This document shows positions 18,101 to 25,242 of a stretch of DNA of 38,853 nucleotides, in pieces. The notes under the pieces are model-generated. The model had not been told where the DNA came from. It saw only the letters and a program-made list of their open reading frames with translations, and ran no database searches. The DNA comes from RGIG5327 sp045612485 (GTDB lineage Bacteria > Verrucomicrobiota > Lentisphaeria > Victivallales > UBA1829): the NCBI GenBank assembly GCA_045612485.1, contig JAZKZE010000117.1:1-38853 (forward strand). Reading direction: 5' to 3'. The position numbers were made by a program, and so were the translations under genes. The number at the start of each line of letters is the position of its first letter. Position 1 is the first letter of the stretch.

Positions 18101-18791
18101 CATACAAGGCAAAGACAAGCTGTTTGACCGTTCCGTAAAGATATTTATTGTTTTCTCCGAAAGAGGCCTCTTTCACGGTTTCCATGACCTCTTTACGTTC
18201 TGTTGGACTCAGCTCTTTCAAAAGTGCCAGCAAAGCATTTACCCTGCTGCGGGTATCTGCTTCCTCCATAATGGATAATTCCCCGAAAATACCACATTCC
18301 AGAGGAAAGGCACGGATGATGTTTACAAAGAAACTGTCCAGAGTGCTGATCTGTAATCTGTCTTTGCTTTTCAACAGTCTTCCCAGGATCCCGCCTGCCC
18401 GGTGAGAATCGAATTTGCCGTTGGCAGAAAGAGGAAAGTTTTTTGCAAGTTCTGCTGTTTTTTCTTCCGAAGAGGCAAGAGAGATCAATTCCTCTGCGAT
18501 CTTGTCATAGATCTCCCCTGCCGCTTTTTTTGTAAAGGTGGAGGCAAGGATTTTGCCCGGGGCAACTCCCGCATGAAGGAGGGATATATACCGCATGGCA
18601 AGAGAGAAGGTCTTGCCGGTTCCGGCGGAAGCCATAATGGCTTCATTTCCCGGCAACAGTGTCCGGTTTTCCGGAAAATCCGGTTCAAAAAGATTGATTT
18701 CCTCCGGTTCTTCCGGATATATATTTACAGAACCGGGAGTTTTCGTCATACCGGAATCTTCAAAAAATGTATATTGGAGATTATTTTCCAT
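15198..18791 (-). CDS. addA: AddA-like UvrD-family helicase/nuclease
   Basis: AddA is the 3'-5' helicase and nuclease subunit of the AddAB complex, which resects double-strand breaks and loads RecA. The 1197 residues contain Walker A ASAGTGKT (54-61), ASTFTKKAAGEI, the DE-box LIDEFQDTSDNQW, VGDIKQSIYQWRYG, TYHKSKGLAFDIVIMPD and LYVGMTRAR of superfamily 1 helicases. A C-terminal PD-(D/E)XK nuclease has GIFDRL, VIDYKSD (D1145) and YSRQLNIY. The start is ATG 18791; a longer frame to 18875 lies wholly inside addB and has no supporting ribosome site, whereas GGGG lies ten bases before 18791. The gene overlaps the 3' end of addB by 11 bases, implying translational coupling. Confidence 0.88.
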   Translation of the reverse strand: MENNLQYTFFEDSGMTKTPGSVNIYPEEPEEINLFEPDFPENRTLLPGNEAIMASAGTGKTFSLAMRYISLLHAGVAPGKILASTFTKKAAGEIYDKIAEELISLASSEEKTAELAKNFPLSANGKFDSHRAGGILGRLLKSKDRLQISTLDSFFVNIIRAFPLECGIFGELSIMEEADTRSRVNALLALLKELSPTERKEVMETVKEASFGENNKYLYGTVKQLVFALYDCFLVCPEAKYWCSEELQNLLPVNFFADRKKLENIASDYMILLKDFLSNYKQGKDTERLYGYFSSLLANALKAEENPKADDKTLSLWDKFSAMNPSFPVTGEEVDTFELAYNRKKYLLCGKFYQNTIILMRHLLYCNIRSLVRRNEALWHLLDLFNSKYALLVRSSGKIAFSDIPYLLRPAENNAETGLALPFSDRAGIEERLDEKTDHYLIDEFQDTSDNQWNAISRLAEEAITDPGGGRSFFYVGDIKQSIYQWRYGNPGLFNMILNKFPESTYGERGIVKNTLTKSYRSNNEVLNMVNAVFMNPEKILNMEKAEAAEKEIIFTAMKKMQYEQHVSAPSAAKQKGYSIYYQLPPVKQGESKLAREKKFRRIYDLLVELNPFRENCPFSVGVLFRTNHTASEFADCIRQFNMEDMLAGKKVSLPVSLDSRLSVKESMYCTLAYYILLGTAHPGDKFISKMFEMLELGPNRIDRDILAEKMGYGGAKDLSGEERLYNGVRSDLANGGFELFFTKFMETFRQNLTDFDEKRLKSLADAARKYDLQGMDDIDTFLLLAYEEAGNEISLRNTIQCMTYHKSKGLAFDIVIMPDINGESMTGTKLHEGVFLNKDPEDFSPRFLTAFPQKQYLKCIPLLNDFARKLKDSTAYENCCMLYVGMTRARHALYLFGEEKGESSKTINMATLCSTILKGQNMEPRMIDEELQVIWESGNEKWYEEERTLFQQKQQAAKEEQKKTNELVKRNRFLTEKCLNKLMDNCEKVSSEGKSRIIFPEKAGLSNAPKPSLHVDKSVKISQTKSFSLSSASTDLGTKVHELFCKIDFYDGSIPEEYLIKQFGMEPLKTEEGQLLLKAWESPAIRDALKHPGTPSASLRKERSFLLPDRATGNYISGIFDRLVAEYDENGSCTGATVIDYKSDREKEEKVFLERYSRQLNIYRKAASSLLNIPQEKVECKILALRCGKVITVPMA

Positions 18792-21741
18792 GATTGAGTT
18801 CCCCCTCTTTCTTTCCGTTGCCAAATATATCCTGTTCTCCGGCAGATTTTTTCTTTCTCTCTTCTTCTGCGGCAAGCATAAACTGATCTCTTATTTCCGG
18901 ATCAAACATCACATCCGGAAACTTCACCCCTCTCAAAACTCTGGAAGGGATCTGCTGGAAAAGATCGGCAAAATCATCAAATCTCATTTTTTTATCCGGA
19001 TTTCCTTTGAAGATTTTTTCTTTCATTTTCTTCAATTCTTCCGCAATCTCCCATACTTTTTCTTCCGCCTTTTCCAGTACAGAATCCATGGCAGTCCAGA
19101 TTTTGATCTCTGTAGAAGTGACTGCCTTGGGCAGATTGAAATATCCGCACTCTATTTTTATATTTTCCAGATCAAGAAATGGATATTTTTCTGCAAAGAA
19201 CGGGTCTTTCCTTAAAAGAATGGCATACAGCGGCAGTTGCAGGGAAATAAATTCCATATTCTCCCCCTTGCCTTTGCAATGGGCATCCTGCGGATCCGCT
19301 CCTGTGTTGGAGGTTTTGAAGTCCAGTACCCGCAGGACTTTCTTATCTTTTGACAGTTCAATACGGTCGATCCTGCCTGCTATATCTATAGACGCAAAAT
19401 GGATCGCTCCCCTGCCGCCTTCCTCTTTTTTTCCTCCCAGAGTATATTCCTGACACAGAAGAGAAAAATTTTTCTCCTCTTCAAGCAAGACCGGGGCTGC
19501 GGCATAAAGTCTCTGTAAAATAAGTTCTTTCTGGAAATCTAAAAGGAATGGAAGAGTCACCCCGTAATTTTTCTGCAAATATTTTTCCAGAATACCTTTC
19601 ATCTTTTCCTGTAACTGGAATATTTCTTTACATTCCCCCTCTTCCAGAGATTCAAAAACGTAATGACAGGCATTGCCGAAGGCAAGGTCATCCATTTCCC
19701 TTGCAGAATAATCCTCCATTTCCATGTGCATGATATGCTGTAGAAAAAAGTACAGCGGACTTTCCAGATAGGAAGCGAAAGCTGTTACCGAAATCCGGAT
19801 ATTTTCCAGTTTGTCCATATATTTTTCCACAGGGATACGGAAATAAAAATTGTTGGCACAGGAATTTTCTTCCCGTTTTTTTTCCGGCATCGGTACCGGT
19901 GCGGAAAAGAAGAGCGAGGCTTTGGAAAGCATATTTTCTGTTTTGCCACGGAAAAGGAAGGGGGAAAACCTTACCGGTGAACCATCCACCGCAAATTTTG
20001 CCGCAAAAAATCTTACTTTCCCCCCTTTATTCCTTCTGCGGGCAATGCTCTCATACAGGTAGAAGGCATCTCTTGCCGCCCTGTGGGCGTTTCCGGGAAG
20101 CCCCAGTGCCAGACGCTGGGAATCATTGATAAAAGGATTCGGATCGATCTTTTCCGGAACCAATCCTTCACTCATTCCGCAAACAAGAAGTTCCGGGACT
20201 TTCAAATTGGGCAGTTCCAGAAAACCGTGGATCTCCACTCTTTCCGGAGCCAGTTCCCCGTAGAGAACATCGCTTTGCAGCATACTTTCAAGAAGCTGGA
20301 AAAATTCCTCACCGGAAAGTTCTTTCAATATGGAACTTTTCACACACTCCCTCAAAAAGTTTTCCAGATGGAGGCTCTGGGCTTCAAATGAGATGTTCCG
20401 GGTATCTTTTCTGTCAAAAGCAATACTGTAGATCTCTGTCAATACCGCCGCAAGATTTTCCGCCACGATCCCGCCGGAACATATTTTATCCCGGAAGAAA
20501 AGAGTTTTTTCCAGAACTTTCTTCATGTTTTTTCCAGCAAATGACAGGGCGGAAGCAATATCATCGGGCAGATGTTCCAGCATAAGAGTATCCAGTTCTG
20601 CAAGGAGGGCATTTCCTTTTACCGCCGCAAGATGGCTCATATAAAGAAGCCAGTCCTCATGCCGGATCAGTTTTCGGAAAGACTCGAAAGAATCTTCTTT
20701 TATGAATTCTGTCAGATCCAGCAGCAGTTTTCCCAATCTTGTTTTACCGAAAACGATACCGGCAGGGTCATAGACCTGGAGATTTTTTCCTCCGAGTTTC
20801 TGTAATTCCTCATTGAAAAAAGGCATAAGGGAGGGATCTGCACAGGCAAACGCACATTTGTCTGTTTCCAGATGCCCTTTTCTGCTTGCCACTGCAAGGG
20901 CAAGGCGCGGCAGATCGGAGGCTTTTTCCGTATGAAAACAGATCTCCTCATCCTGTCCCTGTTCAAAAGATACATTCTCCCACTTTTCCGGAACAGGATT
21001 TCCCCATTCGTCAAAAGAGTTCTCCATGGATTCCGGTGCCTGTATCCAGATCTCCAGATCTCTTGAATCCGCAAAACTCTCCAGTCTTGCTTGTACCGCA
21101 GGAAGAAGACCGGGGACTCCGCATACAATGATTTTACTGCAATTTGCAAGGTCTTCCGTTTCCGGAATATTATTTTTTGTTTGCGGCAGAGTAAAATGCA
21201 GAAGGCTGAAACGGTCGGTTTTTCCGTAAGAAGCCAGTTCCTTATGGTAAAGTTTTTCCAGTTCCCATATTTCCTTTCTGCGGTCGGCATCCATGGAGGG
21301 CGTTCTTTTAATGGCATCTTCCAGAGTTATCCCGCCAAGACTCAATTCCCTGATAAAATTACCAAGCATTTTGCTTAAATAAAAACATTCTGCAAAACCG
21401 GGAATTTTTTCACCGGTGAAAAGTGTGGGATATTTTCTGTGATCGCAGGAAAAAAGCACTCTTGCACGGATCAGATTGGATTCATATTCCGTTGCCGCAT
21501 TGCTTAAATCCCTTCCTTCTTCCAGAAATTTCCCCTGGGTCATGAAGGAGGGCGGGAACAGGCCATCGGGAACCCTTTCTGCCAGTTCCCGCATCACTTC
21601 CCGTACAGCAAAACTTCCCGGCAGGATCATAAGAATATTACCCAGATCCATCCGGGAATGATTGTCCGCTTCCTCAACAAGTCTTTTTGCCGCAAGGCCG
21701 GGTAAAGATCCTTCAAACCCCAGAAATACCAGTTTTTTCAT
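18781..21741 (-). CDS. addB: AddB-like exonuclease subunit
   Basis: This 986-residue protein is the partner of AddA in double-strand-break processing. Its N-terminal and middle portions follow an inactivated helicase fold; I see no intact Walker A, only a diverged LVFLGFEGSLPGL at the start. LLVCGMSEGLVPEK near the middle is a typical AddB/RecC-group segment. The C-terminus is a PD-(D/E)XK nuclease with AGRIDRIE (788-795), VLDFKTS (D807) and SLQLPLYAI. I could not confirm the four cysteines of the Fe-S cluster found in Bacillus AddB, so it may belong to a cluster-free branch. GGGGAGG lies about 12 bases before ATG 21741. addA overlaps its end. Confidence 0.82.
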   Translation of the reverse strand: MKKLVFLGFEGSLPGLAAKRLVEEADNHSRMDLGNILMILPGSFAVREVMRELAERVPDGLFPPSFMTQGKFLEEGRDLSNAATEYESNLIRARVLFSCDHRKYPTLFTGEKIPGFAECFYLSKMLGNFIRELSLGGITLEDAIKRTPSMDADRRKEIWELEKLYHKELASYGKTDRFSLLHFTLPQTKNNIPETEDLANCSKIIVCGVPGLLPAVQARLESFADSRDLEIWIQAPESMENSFDEWGNPVPEKWENVSFEQGQDEEICFHTEKASDLPRLALAVASRKGHLETDKCAFACADPSLMPFFNEELQKLGGKNLQVYDPAGIVFGKTRLGKLLLDLTEFIKEDSFESFRKLIRHEDWLLYMSHLAAVKGNALLAELDTLMLEHLPDDIASALSFAGKNMKKVLEKTLFFRDKICSGGIVAENLAAVLTEIYSIAFDRKDTRNISFEAQSLHLENFLRECVKSSILKELSGEEFFQLLESMLQSDVLYGELAPERVEIHGFLELPNLKVPELLVCGMSEGLVPEKIDPNPFINDSQRLALGLPGNAHRAARDAFYLYESIARRRNKGGKVRFFAAKFAVDGSPVRFSPFLFRGKTENMLSKASLFFSAPVPMPEKKREENSCANNFYFRIPVEKYMDKLENIRISVTAFASYLESPLYFFLQHIMHMEMEDYSAREMDDLAFGNACHYVFESLEEGECKEIFQLQEKMKGILEKYLQKNYGVTLPFLLDFQKELILQRLYAAAPVLLEEEKNFSLLCQEYTLGGKKEEGGRGAIHFASIDIAGRIDRIELSKDKKVLRVLDFKTSNTGADPQDAHCKGKGENMEFISLQLPLYAILLRKDPFFAEKYPFLDLENIKIECGYFNLPKAVTSTEIKIWTAMDSVLEKAEEKVWEIAEELKKMKEKIFKGNPDKKMRFDDFADLFQQIPSRVLRGVKFPDVMFDPEIRDQFMLAAEEERKKKSAGEQDIFGNGKKEGELNHGK

Positions 21742-21789
21742 AAAAAAGACTTTTCCTCCCCATTGGTTACTGTAACTTTATACAGCGGT

Positions 21790-21817
21790 AGTATAACATG
21801 ATTTTCCGGAAAGTAAA
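21790..21817 (-). promoter_or_regulatory. promoter of addB-addA
   Basis: On the minus strand TTTACT (21812-21817) and TATACT (21790-21795) are 16 bases apart, about 50 bases before the addB ATG. The spacer begins with the palindrome TTCCGGAA (21804-21811), eight bases from the -10. Confidence 0.6.
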
Positions 21818-21983
21818 GAGGGAAAATGTAAAAAATACAATAATATTCTTTTCTCTCTTTTTCCGTGTATGAAATAGTTTCTGTATGGTTTTTATATGCA
21901 GGTACCGGAAAACTTATATTGCGGTATCTGCTTGTCTTTGATTCTCTGTAACGGAAATAAAGACTATACACAACTCAATAAAC

Positions 21984-22017
21984 AAAAAAAACGTTCAGAA
22001 GCCTGTTCACAGAAAAT
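21984..22017 (-). terminator. possible terminator of the tRNA-Glu operon
   Basis: Minus-strand transcription past the last tRNA meets a run of eight T (complement of 21984-21991). The preceding stem is weak, so this is a tentative call. Confidence 0.3.
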
Positions 22018-22093
22018 TGGCATTCCCAACGGGATTCGAACCCGTGTTACCAGGATGAGAACCTGGTGTCCTAGGCCTCTAGACGATGAGAAC
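22018..22093 (-). tRNA. tRNA-Glu (CTC)
   Basis: The minus strand folds as a 76-base tRNA with CCA encoded (complement of TGG 22018-22020). The anticodon stem CCAGG/CCTGG carries the loop TTCTCAT, giving anticodon CTC. The T-arm ACGGGTTCGAATCCCGT and the D-region CGTCTAGAGGCCTAGGACACC match bacterial tRNA-Glu. The 5' acceptor strand GTTCTCA differs from that of the two upstream copies (GTTCCTA) and pairs with TGGGAAT using wobble pairs. It is the last gene of a three-tRNA operon. Confidence 0.95.
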
Positions 22094-22116
22094 AGGCACA
22101 GGTAAAAAAAGAAAAT

Positions 22117-22192
22117 TGGCATTCCCAACGGGATTCGAACCCGTGTTACCAGGATGAAAACCTGGTGTCCTAGGCCTCTAGACGATAGGAAC
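22117..22192 (-). tRNA. tRNA-Glu (TTC), second copy
   Basis: A 76-base tRNA with encoded CCA. The anticodon loop TTTTCAT gives TTC, reading GAA and GAG. It is identical in all 76 positions to the copy at 22213-22288. A 23-base spacer separates it from the CTC gene. Confidence 0.96.
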
Positions 22193-22212
22193 AGAAGTCT
22201 GAAATAAAAAGA

Positions 22213-22288
22213 TGGCATTCCCAACGGGATTCGAACCCGTGTTACCAGGATGAAAACCTGGTGTCCTAGGCCTCTAGACGATAGGAAC
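22213..22288 (-). tRNA. tRNA-Glu (TTC), first copy
   Basis: First gene of the tandem tRNA-Glu operon, with anticodon TTC and encoded CCA. A near-consensus promoter lies about 20 bases upstream. A 20-base spacer separates it from the identical second copy. Confidence 0.96.
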
Positions 22289-22307
22289 CTGTCATCGTTG
22301 TGCTTCT

Positions 22308-22335
22308 AATATACACTCTGTAATGTAAATGTCAA
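22308..22335 (-). promoter_or_regulatory. strong promoter of the tRNA-Glu operon
   Basis: On the minus strand a perfect TTGACA (22330-22335) is followed after 16 bases by TATATT (22308-22313). Transcription would begin about 10-12 bases before the first tRNA. This is the closest match to the sigma70 consensus in the window. Confidence 0.85.
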
Positions 22336-22350
22336 GCCGGAATTTGAAAT

Positions 22351-22893
22351 TTATTTAATTATTTTTGATACTTCTTTAAAAGAAGGGTGTTTTGAACATC
22401 TCATATACATGAAAAGCAGCATTTCAGAAGTCATGATCTTTACACCGTTTTCCTTCATAAAGTCGATCCCGGCTTCTTTATCGCTTTCTTTACGGGAACT
22501 CACCGCATCTTTGATCAGAATGACTTCATGCCCGGCTCTGATCGCCTCCAAAGCGGTTTGCAGTACGCAAACATGGGTTTCTACGCCGAAAAGGACAAGT
22601 GTGCGGTAGGGGGCAACCATTTTCCGGAAGGAGTCTTCCCCGAAACAGGAGAAAGAAAGTTTTCCGAATTCCGGACTGTTTTCCGGCATCATCTCCATAA
22701 GTTCCTTCATGGTATTGCCCAGTTTTTCCGGATACTGACAGGTGGCAACAATGGGGATGTTCAGTGCTTTTGCCCCCTGAAGCATGACTTTGATCCGGGG
22801 AAGGATCTTTTCCGCATCAGAGATCACACTCAAGAGTTTTTCCTGTACATCCACACAGACAAAAACGGATTTTTCAGCAACGGGGAATTCCAT
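22351..22893 (-). CDS. isochorismatase-family cysteine hydrolase
   Basis: This 180-residue protein belongs to the isochorismatase-like hydrolases, often amidases acting on nicotinamide-like or ureido compounds; the substrate here is unknown. The catalytic triad is visible as D in FVCVDVQEK near residue 15, K in GKLSFSCF near the middle, and C in GVETHVCVLQTALEA. The last motif, with its non-proline cis-peptide region, is the family signature. I start at ATG 22893 because GAGG lies six bases upstream; an ATG at 22914 would include the ribosome site itself. A strongly folded non-coding segment begins 38 bases upstream and may be its leader. Confidence 0.85.
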   Translation of the reverse strand: MEFPVAEKSVFVCVDVQEKLLSVISDAEKILPRIKVMLQGAKALNIPIVATCQYPEKLGNTMKELMEMMPENSPEFGKLSFSCFGEDSFRKMVAPYRTLVLFGVETHVCVLQTALEAIRAGHEVILIKDAVSSRKESDKEAGIDFMKENGVKIMTSEMLLFMYMRCSKHPSFKEVSKIIK

Positions 22894-22930
22894 ATTTACC
22901 TCACTTATCATCAAATAATGTATTTATTGT

Positions 22931-23033
22931 GGTAATCTCAAAATTCTTCAAAAATCTTAAAGCTCATCTGCTTTGATTTGCAAAAGGAACATTTTCAGGC
23001 TGTTGCCGCATAAGGCAGCAGCCTGAGATTACC
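22931..23033. ncRNA. candidate structured RNA or palindromic element
   Basis: A perfect 10-base inverted repeat, GGTAATCTCA (22931-22940) and TGAGATTACC (23024-23033), closes a 103-base segment. Inside it, CAGGCTGTTGCC (22997-23008) pairs over a six-base loop with GGCAGCAGCCTG (23015-23026) as a 12-base-pair stem with one wobble; its last bases overlap the closing helix. A second arm, AAATC/GATTT plus AAAGC/GCTTT, lies around 22952-22979. The strand is unknown. On the minus strand it would be the leader of the isochorismatase-type gene. On the plus strand it would be free-standing and followed by a run of seven T at 23064-23070. I match it to no known RNA family; a miniature mobile repeat is also possible. 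Confidence 0.45.
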
Positions 23034-23098
23034 TTTCACGACTCTTTGCAGCTGCATCTTTGATTTTTTTGAATGACTTTTGAAATTACCTCTATTGC

Positions 23099-23132
23099 AA
23101 AAAAAACGGCAACAGAATCTCTCCTGTTGCCG
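23099..23132 (-). terminator. intrinsic terminator after asd
   Basis: On the minus strand CGGCAACAG pairs with CTGTTGCCG (23107-23115 with 23124-23132) and is followed by eight T (complement of 23099-23106). It lies 19 bases beyond the asd stop. Confidence 0.9.
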
Positions 23133-23151
23133 TAAGATATACCGGAACTTC

Positions 23152-24162
23152 TTATTTTACCAGAAGTTCAGCGATCTGTACTGCATTCAGGGCAGCACCT
23201 TTGAGCAGCTGGTCGCCGGAAACAAAGATATCCAATCCCTTTTTGTCGTTGCGGGAAATGTCCTGACGGATACGGCCGGCAAGCACATCATATTTGCCGG
23301 TGGCATCAATGGGCATGGGATAGATCTTGTTTTCGGGATCGTCGCAGAGCTGTACTCCGGGAGCAGAGGCAAGAATGGCTCTTGCTTCTTCAGGAGTGAT
23401 ATCTTCTTCAAATTCCAGATTGAGAGATTCACTGTGAGCGCGGAGAACAGGAATACGCACGCAGGTGCAGGTGATATTCATTTCAGGAGCGTGCATGATC
23501 TTTCTGGTTTCATTGACCATCTTCATTTCTTCTTTGGTGTATCCGTTTTCTTTGAATACATCAATGTGGGGGAAGATGTTGAAAGCGATCTGCTGCGCCA
23601 TGACTTTCACATCGGCTTTTTCGCCTTTGAGTACAGCGGCAGTCTGGTCGATGAGTTCCTGCATGGCAGGGGCACCGCCTCCGCTGGCAGCCTGATAGGT
23701 GGAAGCAACAAGTCTTTTCACCTTTTTGGCTTTGTGCAGAGGATAAACGACAACAGCCATAATGGCGGTGGTGCAGATGGGGTTGGCGATGATGCCTTTG
23801 TGTTTGAAAGCGTCTTCCGGGTTGATTTCGGGGATCACAAGAGGTACATTTTCATCCATACGGAAGGCACTGGAGTTGTCAATCATTACGCAACCGGCTT
23901 TTACGCATGCGGGTGCGAACTTTTCGGAAGTGGAGCCGCCTGCGGCAAAGAGAGCGATATCCACATCTTTGAAAGAATCTTCTGTCAGCTCCTCAACTGT
24001 GATATCTTCGCCTTTGAATTTAAGTTTTTTACCCGCGGAACGGGAAGAAGCAAGAAGTTTAATGGAGGCGATGGGAAAATTTCTTTTTTCCAAAGTTTCC
24101 ATCATTTCGATTCCGACTGCGCCTGTGGCGCCGACGACAGCAATACGCTTGGCGTTACCCAT
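23152..24162 (-). CDS. asd: aspartate-semialdehyde dehydrogenase
   Basis: Asd reduces aspartyl phosphate to aspartate semialdehyde with NADPH, the branch point to lysine, diaminopimelate, threonine and methionine. The 336 residues match the usual length. The N-terminal nucleotide-binding motif is VGATGAVG (10-17). The catalytic cysteine is C130 in ANPICTTAIM, and the catalytic histidine lies in VLRAHSESLNLE. IDNSSAFRMD and YQAASGGGA are typical. I start at ATG 24162, where MGNAKRIAVVGATG begins, with GGAG about ten bases upstream. A further 32 codons are open to 24258 but are not conserved-looking and overlap the promoter. The gene stands alone, divergent from the YugP-type protease gene. Confidence 0.94.
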   Translation of the reverse strand: MGNAKRIAVVGATGAVGIEMMETLEKRNFPIASIKLLASSRSAGKKLKFKGEDITVEELTEDSFKDVDIALFAAGGSTSEKFAPACVKAGCVMIDNSSAFRMDENVPLVIPEINPEDAFKHKGIIANPICTTAIMAVVVYPLHKAKKVKRLVASTYQAASGGGAPAMQELIDQTAAVLKGEKADVKVMAQQIAFNIFPHIDVFKENGYTKEEMKMVNETRKIMHAPEMNITCTCVRIPVLRAHSESLNLEFEEDITPEEARAILASAPGVQLCDDPENKIYPMPIDATGKYDVLAGRIRQDISRNDKKGLDIFVSGDQLLKGAALNAVQIAELLVK

Positions 24163-24230
24163 ATTGAGGATGCTCCGAATTAGAATCTGGTTATTATTTC
24201 TACTTACCCTGTAAAAATCAGGGACCATAT

Positions 24231-24258
24231 AAAATATCATTAAAATAATTCTTTTCAA
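24231..24258 (-). promoter_or_regulatory. promoter of asd
   Basis: On the minus strand TTGAAA (24253-24258) and TATTTT (24231-24236) are 16 bases apart. The roughly 60-base leader can form a small CCCTG/CAGGG hairpin (24210-24225), too small to call a riboswitch. Confidence 0.5.
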
Positions 24259-24334
24259 GCAGTATTTTTCAGAAAATTTTATTTTTTGTGAGTTGAATAT
24301 AAATATTTTTCCGGGAAAATAAACTTTTTTTTAT

Positions 24335-24362
24335 TTGCCTTGTCAAAGAAGTGTGATAGATT
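24335..24362 (+). promoter_or_regulatory. tentative promoter of the YugP-type protease
   Basis: TTGCCT (24335-24340) and TAGATT (24357-24362) are 16 bases apart, each matching consensus at four of six bases. They lie 50 bases before ATG 24412. Confidence 0.35.
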
Positions 24363-24411
24363 ATTTATTCGTGATTATCCATCGTAACAACATTACCCAA
24401 CGGAGGAAAAT

Positions 24412-25095
24412 ATGTTTTTTGATCCAGTATATCTTCTTTTTGCCCTGCCCGGATTCCTTCTGGCACTCTGGGCTTCCTTCTACACAAAAGAAACTTTTGC
24501 CGCCTACTCCCGGAAACGTGCATCAAGCGGGATGACCGGAGCAGAAGCCGCCCAGAGGATGCTCCATGCGGCAGGATTGTATGATGTAAGGATCGAACGG
24601 GTGGATGGATTTCTTTCCGACCATTATGATCCCACGGTAAGAGTTTTACGTCTTTCGCCGGATGTTTATGATGAAGATTCTCTTTCCGCCATTGGCGTTG
24701 CCTGTCATGAAGCGGGGCACGCTCTTCAGCACGCCCAGGGAAGTATTTCCATGCAGATCAGAAGTCAGCTTGTACCGATGGCAAATATCGGTTCTTTCTT
24801 TTCCTATATCGTTATTCTTGCCGGCTTTTTCCTTCAGACTGCAGGTTTGATCTATCTGGGGGCACTTCTGTTTTCCTTTGTGGTACTTTTTTCCCTTGTG
24901 ACGCTTCCCGTGGAATGGGATGCTTCCGCCCGTGCGAAAAAATATATATTGAAAGCGGGGATCGTTACACCCTCTGAAAGTGAAAATGCGGGTAAAGTCC
25001 TTAATGCCGCCTTTATGACTTATGTTGCCTCTGCGGTAAGTTCTCTTCTCACACTTGCCTACTACCTTCTGCGGGCAAGAAGCATGGATGATTGA
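24412..25095 (+). CDS. yugP: YugP-type membrane zinc metallopeptidase
   Basis: This 227-residue membrane protein belongs to the YugP-like neutral zinc metallopeptidase family (Zn_peptidase_2). It has an N-terminal hydrophobic anchor (about 6-22), the zincin motif HEAGH (H99, E100, H103), two to three membrane helices between about 125 and 170, the candidate third ligand in LPVEWDASARA, and a last helix near 205-222. Its biological substrate is not established. The start is clear, with GGAGG six bases before the ATG. It is monocistronic and ends in a hairpin terminator facing the convergent phosphodiesterase gene. Confidence 0.88.
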   Translation: MFFDPVYLLFALPGFLLALWASFYTKETFAAYSRKRASSGMTGAEAAQRMLHAAGLYDVRIERVDGFLSDHYDPTVRVLRLSPDVYDEDSLSAIGVACHEAGHALQHAQGSISMQIRSQLVPMANIGSFFSYIVILAGFFLQTAGLIYLGALLFSFVVLFSLVTLPVEWDASARAKKYILKAGIVTPSESENAGKVLNAAFMTYVASAVSSLLTLAYYLLRARSMDD

Positions 25096-25188
25096 ATTTG
25101 CCAGAAAATAAAGGATACCGGGAATCATATTTTTTCCGGACATCCGGTAAATAAATACAGATTACTTCGGGTCCCTGACCGGCTTACG

Positions 25189-25224
25189 GGATCATTCCGT
25201 TATTTCTACAGGAATGATCCTTTT
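25189..25224 (+). terminator. intrinsic terminator inside a larger inverted repeat
   Basis: GGATCATTCC (25189-25198) pairs perfectly with GGAATGATCC (25211-25220), followed by TTTT, about 95 bases after the protease stop. It is nested inside CTGACCGG (25175-25182) and CCGGTCAG (25239-25246), the latter reaching into the stop codon of the convergent gene. Confidence 0.75.
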
Positions 25225-25242
25225 ACGGTCGGGAAAAACCGG

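Noticed and set aside
22018..22288. Repeat array resembling CRISPR (three near-identical 76-base units)
   Set aside because: The units fold as complete tRNA-Glu genes with anticodons and CCA; the spacers are short and AT-rich.
22931..23033. Miniature inverted-repeat transposon
   Set aside because: The terminal repeats fit, but no target-site duplication and no second copy in the window are visible; kept only as an alternative.
24163..24258. 32-codon N-terminal extension of asd
   Set aside because: Family proteins start next to the nucleotide-binding motif, and the extension overlaps the promoter.
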